The notes beneath the pieces were generated by a model. That model worked only from the letters and a program-made list of their open reading frames with translations, did not search any database and was not told the origin of the DNA. Source: Bacteroidota bacterium (GTDB lineage Bacteria > Bacteroidota > Bacteroidia > Bacteroidales > VadinHA17). Taken from it: a DNA stretch of 6,025 nucleotides. This document shows, in pieces, positions 1-6,025 of the stretch (positions within the stretch are counted from its first letter, which is position 1; each line of letters begins with the position of its first letter). Location of the stretch: positions 1 to 6,025 of the forward strand of contig SBFZ01000340.1 of assembly GCA_006227095.1 (NCBI GenBank), given 5' to 3'. A program made the translations under genes and the position numbers.

Positions 1-1277
1 TCTTCCTGGTGCAGCCTGTTGAGTGCCTCACCCATCTTCTCCTCGTCACTTTCGTTCAGGGGCTTGATGGCAGTGCGGTACTTCGGTGCGGGGAAGGTCA
101 TCTCATCGTACGTCCAGTCGTTGCCCGGACCGTTGAGTGTATGGTTTGTCTTGGTGTTCTTCAGTTTCACGAAACCACCTATGTCACCGGCATGGATCTC
201 GGGTATGCGTGTACGGTTCTTGCCTGCGCATGCGAAGATCTGTGAGAGGCGCTCCTTGGTCCCGTTGCTGGTGTTGACAGCGTCAAAGTTCTCTGTGACC
301 TTGCCTGACATTACCCTGAAGTAGTTGATCTCGCCTATGTGCTCCTCGATGGTTGTCTTGAATACGAATACTGATACCGGTCCGGCAGAATTGCACTTCA
401 CCTCTGTACCCTTTGCATTCTTAACTGCAGGCATATCTGCAGGCGAGGGTGCGGAAACGGATACGAAGTCAAGCAGCCTGTCCACTCCGATGTTCCCTTT
501 GGCAGAGATGCAGAATACCGGGAATATACCTCTTCCAAGGAGACCTGCACGAAGTCCGCGGCCTATCTCTTCCTCTGACAGCTTGTCATTGGCAAAGAAG
601 ATTTCCATGAGTGCCTCATCGCTCTCAGCCACTTTTTCGGTAAGAGCTGCATGAAGTTCCTCAGCTTTTGCCATATGTTCAGCCGGAATGTCAAGTATTT
701 CAGCCTTGCCGCCGTCCTTGCCGTAGCGAAGCATCTTCATGCTGATGACATCAACAACCGTATTGAAGCCTGTGCCCTCGTTCACGGGGAACTGGGCCAG
801 CGTGACATTGCTGCCGAAACGCTCGTGGAGCATCTCAACCGACTTTTCAAAGTTGGCTTTCTCATGATCAAGGCCGTTGACAGCTATGATGAGAGGCTTG
901 TGAAACTTCTCGGCATGCCTGAAGTGAATCTCGGTTCCCACCTCAACACCGTTCTGAACGTTGATAACCAGCATGGCTGAGTCAGCAGCGTACATTGATG
1001 ATATAACCCCGCCGGAGAAATCATCGAGGCCCGGGGTGTCAAGAATGTTTATCTTCTTGTCCCTGAACTCCGTGTAAAGTACTGTTGAAAAGATCGAGTT
1101 GCGGTTCTCCTGCTCAATCGGCTTGTAGTCTGAAACGGTGTTCTTTCCTTCCACTGTACCCCGTCTCTCAATGACCCCGCCGTTGAAAAGCATTGCTTCC
1201 GCGAGGGTGGTCTTGCCAGAGCCAGAGTTTCCCAGCAGAGCAATATTCCTTAGGTGGTCTGTTGAGTATGTCTTCAT
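1..1277 (-). CDS. fusA2: EF-G-like translation factor (EF-G2 class), 3' end beyond the window
   Basis: Reading the minus strand from ATG at 1277-1275 gives 425 open codons running off the left edge, so the C-terminal domains are missing. The order is a G domain (about residues 8-275) and domain II (about 297-385, GPVSVFVFKTT onward), then the start of domain III. The P-loop GNSGSGKT (16-23) is intact. Other GTPase motifs deviate from EF-G: switch I has ENRNSIFS in place of ERGITITS (Thr to Ser), G3 is DTPGLDDF with Leu84 where the catalytic His belongs, and G4 is NGLD (134-137) instead of NKMD. The start MKTYSTDHLRNIALLG resembles Bacteroidota EF-G-like proteins. The family is known from the Bacteroides EF-G2 paralogue, reported to promote translocation without GTP hydrolysis and to accumulate under carbon starvation; assigning that role here is inference. 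No in-frame stop or frameshift is seen. The gene diverges from rpsL. The symbol is by analogy; a plain 'elongation factor G-like protein' label is safer. Confidence 0.9.
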   Translation of the reverse strand, partial: MKTYSTDHLRNIALLGNSGSGKTTLAEAMLFNGGVIERRGTVEGKNTVSDYKPIEQENRNSIFSTVLYTEFRDKKINILDTPGLDDFSGGVISSMYAADSAMLVINVQNGVEVGTEIHFRHAEKFHKPLIIAVNGLDHEKANFEKSVEMLHERFGSNVTLAQFPVNEGTGFNTVVDVISMKMLRYGKDGGKAEILDIPAEHMAKAEELHAALTEKVAESDEALMEIFFANDKLSEEEIGRGLRAGLLGRGIFPVFCISAKGNIGVDRLLDFVSVSAPSPADMPAVKNAKGTEVKCNSAGPVSVFVFKTTIEEHIGEINYFRVMSGKVTENFDAVNTSNGTKERLSQIFACAGKNRTRIPEIHAGDIGGFVKLKNTKTNHTLNGPGNDWTYDEMTFPAPKYRTAIKPLNESDEEKMGEALNRLHQE

Positions 1278-1328
1278 CTTCGGCTGTTGTTATATTATTA
1301 TATTGTATTCTTCGTCCGGTTGGGAGCG

Positions 1329-1363
1329 CAAAAATAACAAATTTTCAAAAGATTGCATACAAA
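1329..1363 (-). promoter_or_regulatory. Candidate Bacteroidota-type promoter for the EF-G-like gene
   Basis: On the minus strand, TATTTTTG (1336-1329) matches the Bacteroides -7 consensus TAnnTTTG at every fixed position. A TTTG (1363-1360) lies 23 bases upstream and could be the -33 element, though the usual gap is about 19-21. A second TTTG (1349-1346) is only 9 bases away and too close. The transcript would start near 1322-1325 and carry a leader of about 45 bases. The -7 match is clear; its use as a promoter is inferred. Confidence 0.45.
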
Positions 1364-1429
1364 GTGGTGGCAGATTGAAAAATATTTACTTACTTTGCGG
1401 CGGTTTTTTGAAAACAGGAGTACCGGTCT

Positions 1430-1443
1430 CTCCGTCAGTGGAG
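1430..1443 (+). repeat. Small hairpin CTCCG-TCAG-TGGAG
   Basis: A 5-bp stem including one G-T wobble encloses the tetraloop TCAG (1435-1438). It lies just before the TAAGTTTA near-promoter element. It is short enough to arise by chance, and no U-tract follows, so it is not a terminator. Confidence 0.2.
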
Positions 1444-1494
1444 TAAGTTTACAAAAGAAGTCAGGAGGAGCGGTCGGGAAGAAAATCCTGGAAA

Positions 1495-1515
1495 TAACTT
1501 ACAAACCATAAGTTA
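1495..1515. repeat. Perfect 7-bp inverted repeat, possible operator
   Basis: TAACTTA (1495-1501) and TAAGTTA (1509-1515) are exact reverse complements separated by the 7-base spacer CAAACCA. A 21-base dyad of AT-rich half-sites with this spacing is typical of a dimeric regulator's binding site, and no U-tract follows that would suggest a terminator. Related single copies occur at 1386-1392 (TTACTTA) and 1444-1451 (TAAGTTTA). The bound protein, if any, is unknown. It lies about 160 bases upstream of the minus-strand -7 element and 220 bases upstream of rpsL, so it could serve either gene. Confidence 0.4.
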
Positions 1516-1530
1516 CATCTTCAGAAGACT

Positions 1531-1543
1531 TTACCCCGGGTAA
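1531..1543. repeat. 13-base palindrome TTACCCCGGGTAA
   Basis: TTACCC and GGGTAA are perfect reverse complements around a single central C. With only one base between the arms it cannot fold as a normal RNA hairpin, so if functional it would act as DNA, for example as a protein-binding site. No known regulator is recognised. Confidence 0.3.
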
Positions 1544-1580
1544 CCGTGGCGGCATTTCGTCGCCTCAGTGACCGGATGGC

Positions 1581-1606
1581 GCTGACGGCGCTGCTGTGTT
1601 GTCAGC
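1581..1606 (+). repeat. Stem-loop GCTGAC/GTCAGC in the rpsL leader
   Basis: GCTGAC (1581-1586) pairs perfectly with GTCAGC (1601-1606) around a 14-base loop. Part of the loop with its last bases, GCTGCTG (1590-1596), can instead pair with CAGCAGC (1646-1652). If both lie in the operon leader, two competing folds are possible. The pairings are seen in the sequence; a regulatory role is inference. Confidence 0.3.
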
Positions 1607-1724
1607 CTGGGCAGAAGGGGTGTGCCGGGAAAGATGCGGATCATGCAGCAGCAGGTTTGCAGAGCAGGGAAGATAAATGATGAAAAAGAATTTTTGCAGA
1701 ACATAATTAAAAGGAAAATTAATT

Positions 1725-1731
1725 AAAGGAG
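1725..1731 (+). promoter_or_regulatory. Strong Shine-Dalgarno site of rpsL
   Basis: AAAGGAG lies 4 bases before the rpsL ATG and is complementary to the 16S rRNA anti-Shine-Dalgarno. Bacteroidota genes usually lack such sites, because the anti-Shine-Dalgarno is occluded on their 30S subunits. Genes later in this operon (rpsJ, rplC) show none, so this site stands out. The spacing is slightly short. Confidence 0.6.
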
Positions 1732-1735
1732 AATT

Positions 1736-2110
1736 ATGCCAACAATTCAGCAGTTAGTTAGAAAAGGCCGCAAGAAGCTTGTAGACAAGAGCAAGGCACC
1801 TGCTCTTGACTCATGCCCGCAGCGCAGGGGAGTATGTGTTCGCGTATATACTACCACGCCAAAGAAACCTAACTCAGCCATGAGAAAAGTAGCCAGGGTA
1901 AGGCTGACCAACCAGAAGGAGGTCAACGCATACATCCCGGGTGAAGGACATAACCTGCAGGAGCACTCCATAGTGCTTATCAGGGGCGGCAGGGTCAAGG
2001 ACCTGCCGGGCGTCCGCTACCATCTCGTCCGTGGCGCACTCGATACATCCGGTGTTGACGGCCGCAAGCAGAGAAGGTCAAAATACGGAGCAAAAAGACC
2101 AAAGAAGTAA
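1736..2110 (+). CDS. rpsL: Small-subunit ribosomal protein S12 (uS12)
   Basis: The 124-residue product has the usual length of the family and starts with the standard [13 protein letters not shown]12 sits at the decoding centre of the 30S subunit and helps monitor codon-anticodon pairing. The decoding loop [13 protein letters not shown] (40-52) and the second loop [12 protein letters not shown] (85-96) are both intact. Lys43 and Lys88, whose changes give streptomycin resistance or dependence in other bacteria, are wild type. Asp89, the residue methylthiolated by RimO where that enzyme exists, is present. The basic C-terminal tail ([11 protein letters not shown]) is complete. This is the first gene of the plus-strand operon; the 19 bases before rpsG imply co-transcription. 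Identification is near certain. Confidence 0.99.
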   Translation: MPTIQQLVRKGRKKLVDKSKAPALDSCPQRRGVCVRVYTTTPKKPNSAMRKVARVRLTNQKEVNAYIPGEGHNLQEHSIVLIRGGRVKDLPGVRYHLVRGALDTSGVDGRKQRRSKYGAKRPKK

Positions 2111-2129
2111 CAGCTAAAGGATTCACAAT

Positions 2130-2606
2130 ATGAGAAAGGCAAAACCAAAGAAGAGGATCCTCTTACCGGACCCGAAATTCAACGATCCGTACGTTACCCG
2201 TTTCATCAATAACCTGATGTACGATGGTAAAAAGACCGTTGCCTTCAGGATTTTTTATGATTCACTCGATATAGTGGCTGACAAGATGAAGAATGCGGAG
2301 AAGAGTCCGCTTGAGATCTGGAAACAGGCTCTTGACAATATCACTCCGCACGTTGAGGTTAAAAGCCGCAGGGTTGGTGGTGCCACCTTCCAGGTGCCCC
2401 TCGAGATACGCCCTGACCGCAAGGTGAGCATAAGCATGAAAAACCTTATTCTCTTCGCGCGCAAGCGCACCGGCCGCAGCATGGCCGAGAAACTTGCGGC
2501 TGAGGTAATGGCTGCCTACAACAGTGAAGGCGGCGCATACAAGAAGAAGGAGGATACCCACCGTATGGCAGAGGCCAACAAGGCCTTCGCACACTTCAGG
2601 TTCTGA
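2130..2606 (+). CDS. rpsG: Small-subunit ribosomal protein S7 (uS7)
   Basis: The 158-residue product matches S7 in length and starts [10 protein letters not shown]7 is the primary binder that nucleates folding of the 16S rRNA 3' domain, and it lines the E site in the 30S head. The N-terminal basic arm (1-10), the conserved NLMYDGKK segment (28-35), the beta-hairpin region [12 protein letters not shown] (79-90) and the helical C-terminus with [19 protein letters not shown] (138-156) are all present. AAAGGA (2116-2121) lies 8 bases before the start and may serve as a weak Shine-Dalgarno. The 19-base gap to rpsL is too short for the long S7-binding structure known between these genes in E. coli, so feedback control, if any, must act elsewhere. 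Confidence 0.98.
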   Translation: MRKAKPKKRILLPDPKFNDPYVTRFINNLMYDGKKTVAFRIFYDSLDIVADKMKNAEKSPLEIWKQALDNITPHVEVKSRRVGGATFQVPLEIRPDRKVSISMKNLILFARKRTGRSMAEKLAAEVMAAYNSEGGAYKKKEDTHRMAEANKAFAHFRF

Positions 2607-2642
2607 TACCGGTGACAACGGGTGGTTAACCAGCAGCAAAGG

Positions 2643-4745
2643 ATGAACAGCGATCTCAGACATACCAGGAACATTGGCATTATGGCCCATATTGATGCCG
2701 GGAAGACAACAACTTCCGAGCGCATTCTCTATTATACGGGCCGTACCCACCGCATCGGCGAGGTCGATGACGGCAATGCCACCATGGACTGGATGGTGCA
2801 GGAACAGGAGAGGGGGATCACCATTACATCGGCTGCCACTACCACCTTCTGGAAATACAGGGATCAGCTCTACAAGATCAATCTCATTGACACCCCGGGA
2901 CACGTTGACTTCACCATGGAGGTGGAGAGGTCACTGCGCGTGCTTGACGGTGCCGTGGCGGTATTCTGTGCCGTCGGTGGCGTTGAGCCGCAGAGCGAGA
3001 CCGTCTGGAGACAGGCAAGCAAGTACAATGTACCGCGCATTGCCTTCGTGAACAAGATGGACCGTTCAGGCGCTGACTTCCAGGGAGTGGTGCAGCAGAT
3101 GATTGACAAGCTCGGAGCTCACCCGGTGCCGGTGCAGATACCCATAGGAGCAGAAGAGAAATTCCAGGGGATCATTGACCTCGTGGAGATGAATGCCATC
3201 ATATTCGAGGACGGCGTTGACCCGCTGGTGAACTTCACCATACAGCCCATACCTGATTTCATGCAGGAGGAGGCTGATGAATGGAGAATGAAACTCGTTG
3301 AGGCATGTGCCGAGATGGATGACTCCATCCTGGAGCGCTACCTCGAAGATCATGAAAGCATCACCTCTGATGAGCTCATGAAGGTGCTGCGCCGCGAAAC
3401 GGTCGAGGGAGTGATAGTCCCCGTATTCTGCGGTGCCGCATTCAAGAACAAGGGCGTGCAGCGCCTCCTCAACGGGGTTGTTGCCTACCTCCCCTCACCG
3501 GTTGATGTGGGAGCGGTTAAGGGCAAGGATCCGCGCGACGAGCAGGAGGTTGTTCGCAGGCCTGAGGCCGATGAGCCATTCTCGGCACTCGCATTTAAAA
3601 TAGCTACCGATCCGTATATGGGACGGCTGGTGTTCATGAGGGTCTATTCAGGTACCCTCAATGCCGGTGATACAGTCCTGAATACAAGATCAGGAAAGAG
3701 GGAGAGGATCAACCGCCTCTTCCAGATGCATGCAAACAAGCAGAACCCCGTGGAAACGGTCTATGCAGGTGACATCTGCGCAGGCGTGGGGTTCAAGGAC
3801 CTTAAGACAGGAGACACTCTCTGTGCCATAAACAAGCCTGTTGTGCTTGAGTCAATGGAGTTCCCGGAACCGGTTATCGGGATAGCCATTGAACCAAAGA
3901 CACAGGCTGACGTTGACCGCCTGGGCGTTGCACTCGGCAAACTTGCCGAGGAGGATCCCACCTTCAGGGTGAAGACCGATGCAGACAGCGGACAGACAGT
4001 CATCAGCGGCATGGGTGAGCTGCATCTTGAAATTCTTATTGACCGTCTTAAGAGAGAGTTCAATGTTGAATGCAACCAGGGGAGGCCCCAGGTGGCATAC
4101 AAGGAGGCCGTCACGGCATCCTACACTCACAGGGAGCTCTTCAGGAAACAGACAGGCGGCAAGGGCAAATTCGCGGATATCACCGTGGAGATCATGCCTG
4201 CCGATGACAGTGTTCCGGGACTGACTTTCATAAACGAGATCAGGGGAGGAAATGTGCCCAAGGAGTTCATTCCGTCAGTGGAAAAGGGATTCCGTGAGGC
4301 AATGATGAACGGCCCGCTGGCCGGCTTCCCCCTCGACAGCCTGAAGGTTATCCTCAAAGACGGTTCGTACCATCCCGTTGACTCAGACGCGCTGTCGTTC
4401 GAGATTGCTGCCAAACAGGCATTCCGCCATGCGGCGGCAAAATGCCACCCGGTACTTCTCGAACCGGTGATGAACGCTGAGGTTGTTACCCCGGAGGAAT
4501 ACGTGGGTGATGTCGTTGGCGACTTCAACAAGCGCAGGGGCAAGGTGGAAGGTATGGAATCGAAAGCAGGTGCAAGGGTAATTAAAGCAAAAGTACCTCT
4601 GGCAGAAAACTTCGGATACGTTACAGTACTGCGTACCCTTACCTCCGGCAGGGCTACATCAACGATGGAGTTCTCGCACTTTGAAGAGGTGCCTGCAGAA
4701 TTGGCGAAGAAAATTATTGAAGTAACAACAGGAAAAATCCTTTAA
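2643..4745 (+). CDS. fusA: Elongation factor G, canonical translocating GTPase
   Basis: EF-G drives movement of tRNA and mRNA through the ribosome and, with RRF, splits ribosomes for recycling. From ATG 2643 the product has 700 residues, normal for the family. All G motifs are intact: AHIDAGKT (15-22), RGITI (57-61), DTPGHVDF (83-90, catalytic His87), NKMD (137-140), and a G5-type CGAAFK later in the domain. The order is G domain with G' insert (to about 290), domain II, domain III, domain IV and domain V. Domain IV has the conserved [14 protein letters not shown] and SYHPVDS, with tip His577. Start choice: an in-frame GTG at 2622 would add VNQQQR-type residues not usual in the family, whereas [16 protein letters not shown] matches the standard EF-G start. 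The gap to rpsG is 36 bases. It ends 5 bases before rpsJ, and no tuf follows. Confidence 0.97.
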   Translation: MNSDLRHTRNIGIMAHIDAGKTTTSERILYYTGRTHRIGEVDDGNATMDWMVQEQERGITITSAATTTFWKYRDQLYKINLIDTPGHVDFTMEVERSLRVLDGAVAVFCAVGGVEPQSETVWRQASKYNVPRIAFVNKMDRSGADFQGVVQQMIDKLGAHPVPVQIPIGAEEKFQGIIDLVEMNAIIFEDGVDPLVNFTIQPIPDFMQEEADEWRMKLVEACAEMDDSILERYLEDHESITSDELMKVLRRETVEGVIVPVFCGAAFKNKGVQRLLNGVVAYLPSPVDVGAVKGKDPRDEQEVVRRPEADEPFSALAFKIATDPYMGRLVFMRVYSGTLNAGDTVLNTRSGKRERINRLFQMHANKQNPVETVYAGDICAGVGFKDLKTGDTLCAINKPVVLESMEFPEPVIGIAIEPKTQADVDRLGVALGKLAEEDPTFRVKTDADSGQTVISGMGELHLEILIDRLKREFNVECNQGRPQVAYKEAVTASYTHRELFRKQTGGKGKFADITVEIMPADDSVPGLTFINEIRGGNVPKEFIPSVEKGFREAMMNGPLAGFPLDSLKVILKDGSYHPVDSDALSFEIAAKQAFRHAAAKCHPVLLEPVMNAEVVTPEEYVGDVVGDFNKRRGKVEGMESKAGARVIKAKVPLAENFGYVTVLRTLTSGRATSTMEFSHFEEVPAELAKKIIEVTTGKIL

Positions 4746-4750
4746 CAAAG

Positions 4751-5056
4751 ATGAGTCAGAAAATCCGCATCAAACTGAAGTCTTACGATCATAACCTGGT
4801 CGACAAGTCGGCTGAAAAGATCGTCAAGACGGTCAAATCGACGGGTGCAGTTGTCAGCGGCCCCATACCGTTGCCTACCCATAAGAGAATTTATACGGTG
4901 CTCCGTTCACCGTTCGTGAACAAGAAATCAAGAGAGCAGTTCGAACTGTCATCATACAAGCGTCTGCTTGATATATACAGCTCAACTCCCAAAACCATTG
5001 ATGCTCTCATGAAGCTTGAGCTGCCCAGCGGAGTGGAAGTGGAAATAAAAGTGTGA
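4751..5056 (+). CDS. rpsJ: Small-subunit ribosomal protein S10 (uS10)
   Basis: This 101-residue protein starts [14 protein letters not shown], the standard S10 opening. S10 belongs to the 30S head; in other bacteria it also joins NusB in antitermination complexes. The long loop that reaches into the head core ([20 protein letters not shown], about 37-56) and the NKKSREQFE segment (57-65) are present, as is the ending [11 protein letters not shown]. It begins 5 bases after the fusA stop, with no Shine-Dalgarno, so translation probably follows on from fusA or uses the Bacteroidota A-rich initiation mode. It opens what is the S10 operon in other bacteria; here that operon is continuous with the str operon. 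Confidence 0.99.
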   Translation: MSQKIRIKLKSYDHNLVDKSAEKIVKTVKSTGAVVSGPIPLPTHKRIYTVLRSPFVNKKSREQFELSSYKRLLDIYSSTPKTIDALMKLELPSGVEVEIKV

Positions 5057-5076
5057 AACCGGAAAAATACTGAATT

Positions 5077-5694
5077 ATGCAGGGATTAATAGGAAAAAAG
5101 GTTGGAATGACCTCCATTTTCAATGAAGATGGCAAGAGCATTCCATGCACAGTCCTGGAGGTGGGCCCGTGTGTGGTGTCACAGGTGAAGACTGTGGAGA
5201 AAGACGGTTATGCAGCTTTGCAGCTCAGTTTCGACGATAAGAAGGAAAAGGCAAGCAATAAGGCTGAGATAGGACATTTCAGGCAGGCCGGAACAGGCCC
5301 CAAGAGGAAGATAGCCGAGTTCTCAGGATTCGAAGACGGTAAGTACAAGAGAGGCGATGTCATAACAGTAGACCTCTTCAATGATGATACATATCTTGAT
5401 GTCAGGGGCTGGACAAAGGGCAAGGGCTTCCAGGGTGTGATCAAGCGTCACGGCTTTGGCGGTGTTGGCGGATCAACCCATGGTCAGCACAACAGGCTCA
5501 GGGCTCCCGGTTCAATGGGTGCCTCCTCATGGCCGTCAAGAGTTATGCCCGGAATGCGCATGGCAGGCCGTAAGGGCGGTGTACAGCAGGAGACTGAACT
5601 GATGGTGGTGAAAATCCTTCCCGAATCAAACCTGCTTCTTGTCAAGGGTGCCGTTCCAGGCCCCAAAGGTGGTTACGTAATAATAACAAAGTAA
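5077..5694 (+). CDS. rplC: Large-subunit ribosomal protein L3 (uL3)
   Basis: This 205-residue product has normal L3 length and starts [16 protein letters not shown]3 is an early 23S rRNA assembly protein whose extension reaches the peptidyl transferase centre. The conserved segment from [17 protein letters not shown] (111-127) through STHGQHNR (133-140) to PGSMG (144-148), and the closing [14 protein letters not shown] (186-199), are present. The position that is a PrmB-methylated Gln (Gln150) in E. coli appears to be Ser here, as judged by eye; this is consistent with PrmB being typical of Proteobacteria. The gene lies 20 bases after rpsJ, with only A-rich sequence before the ATG. Its stop overlaps the rplD start. 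Confidence 0.98.
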   Translation: MQGLIGKKVGMTSIFNEDGKSIPCTVLEVGPCVVSQVKTVEKDGYAALQLSFDDKKEKASNKAEIGHFRQAGTGPKRKIAEFSGFEDGKYKRGDVITVDLFNDDTYLDVRGWTKGKGFQGVIKRHGFGGVGGSTHGQHNRLRAPGSMGASSWPSRVMPGMRMAGRKGGVQQETELMVVKILPESNLLLVKGAVPGPKGGYVIITK

Positions 5695-6025
5695 TGGAAA
5701 TAGCAGTATTTAACATAGAAGGCAAAGAGACCGGAAGAAAGGTTAATCTCAATGAGACCATCTTCGGCATTGAACCCAATGACCACGCTATTTACCTCGA
5801 CACCAAGCAGTACATGGCCAGCCAGAGACAGGGTACTCACAAGGCCAAGGAACGCAGTGAGGTCATGGGCAGCACACGCAAGCTCAAGAGACAGAAGGGT
5901 ACCGGTACTGCCCGCTTCGGCAGCATCAAGAACCCGGAATTCCGCGGCGGCGGCCGTATCTTCGGCCCCAGGCCCAGGTTCTACGGCTTCAAGCTCAATA
6001 AAAAGGTAAAACAGCTGGCAAGAAA
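5694..6025 (+). CDS. rplD: Large-subunit ribosomal protein L4 (uL4), 3' end beyond the window
   Basis: The start codon overlaps the rplC stop by one base (TAATG), a layout that favours coupled translation by re-initiation. The 110 codons visible begin [17 protein letters not shown] and run off the right edge, so roughly the last half of this usually 200-210-residue protein is missing. L4 binds 23S rRNA early in assembly, and its long loop lines the nascent peptide exit tunnel. That loop is recognisable as [15 protein letters not shown] (63-77) followed by [20 protein letters not shown] (83-102). The loop has GTGT where E. coli has GTGR, in the region where macrolide-resistance changes occur in other bacteria. 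Bacteroidota L4 proteins vary at this point, so resistance should not be read from it. Confidence 0.97.
   Translation, partial: MEIAVFNIEGKETGRKVNLNETIFGIEPNDHAIYLDTKQYMASQRQGTHKAKERSEVMGSTRKLKRQKGTGTARFGSIKNPEFRGGGRIFGPRPRFYGFKLNKKVKQLAR

Larger units (their letters stand above)
1278..1735. other. Divergent intergenic region between the EF-G-like gene and rpsL
   Basis: This 458-base stretch has no convincing protein gene. The left 100 bases are AT-rich and contain the minus-strand promoter candidate and an unstructured leader. Bases 1378-1530 are mixed, with short TAAGTTA-like repeats. Bases 1531-1660 are GC-rich with several inverted repeats. The last 60 bases before rpsL are AT-rich again. 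No perfect plus-strand promoter is seen: TAAGTTTA (1444-1451), AATTTTTG (1689-1696) and TACTTTG (1391-1397) are near matches to the -7 element, but none has TTTG at the right distance. The rpsL operon promoter must lie here or within the EF-G-like gene, so the operon may have a leader of up to about 340 bases. Confidence 0.7.

Noticed and set aside
1..1277. EF-G-like gene considered as a pseudogene because of altered motifs
   Set aside because: The frame is unbroken for 425 codons, the P-loop is intact, and the changes follow the pattern of a known paralogue class rather than random decay.
1..1277. EF-G-like gene considered as a tetracycline ribosome-protection protein (TetQ/TetM type)
   Set aside because: The N-terminus and motifs do not match: TetQ-type proteins keep NKxD and a functional GTPase centre, whereas this protein has NGLD and a Leu for the catalytic His.
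19..1446. Several plus-strand open frames of about 60-110 codons (19-324, 325-654, 651-980, 1138-1446)
   Set aside because: They are antisense to the EF-G-like gene, whose minus-strand frame is continuous over 425 codons with clear homology. Their products show no family likeness and no consistent order.
1521..1620. GC-rich inverted repeats considered as a terminator
   Set aside because: No run of T follows any stem on either strand, and no gene ends in this region. Both neighbouring genes start from it.
2262..2903. Minus-strand open frame of 213 codons across rpsG and fusA
   Set aside because: It is the complement of two conserved genes and arises from their codon bias. It has no recognisable domain or initiation context.
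3761..4543. Minus-strand open frames of 92-138 codons inside fusA
   Set aside because: They lie wholly within the intact EF-G frame, and their translations resemble no known protein.
5752..6009. Plus-strand 85-codon open frame near the right edge
   Set aside because: It is an out-of-frame reading of rplD, which is open from 5694 to the edge and clearly L4.

Overview
This window comes from a bacterium of the phylum Bacteroidota, most likely an uncultured member or relative of Bacteroidales with a mid-range GC content. Three things point there. The ribosomal proteins carry Bacteroidota-type sequence. fusA is followed directly by rpsJ, with no tuf between the str and S10 operons. An EF-G paralogue of the Bacteroidota EF-G2 type is present, with what looks like a Bacteroides-type promoter upstream. 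No hit was computed; this is recognition from reading the sequence.

Layout: bases 1-1277 on the minus strand hold the first 425 codons of an EF-G-like protein, whose C-terminal domains lie beyond the left edge. Bases 1278-1735 are a 458-base divergent intergenic region. It holds a good promoter candidate for the minus-strand gene, an AT-rich leader, several inverted repeats of unknown role and a strong Shine-Dalgarno site for rpsL. From 1736 to the right edge runs one tightly packed plus-strand operon: rpsL (S12), rpsG (S7), fusA (EF-G), rpsJ (S10), rplC (L3) and rplD (L4, cut by the edge). Gaps are 36 bases or less, and rplC and rplD overlap by one base.

The plus-strand genes make the small-subunit decoding-centre protein S12, the head proteins S7 and S10, the translocase EF-G, and the early large-subunit assembly proteins L3 and L4. 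This is core translation machinery and looks intact. The notable point is that two EF-G paralogues sit back to back around a shared regulatory region. The plus-strand copy has a complete set of GTPase motifs. In the minus-strand copy, switch I, the catalytic His and the NKxD Lys are altered. That pattern fits the Bacteroides EF-G2 class, reported to support translocation without GTP hydrolysis during starvation. I saw no mobile element, CRISPR array, tRNA, rRNA or clear terminator.
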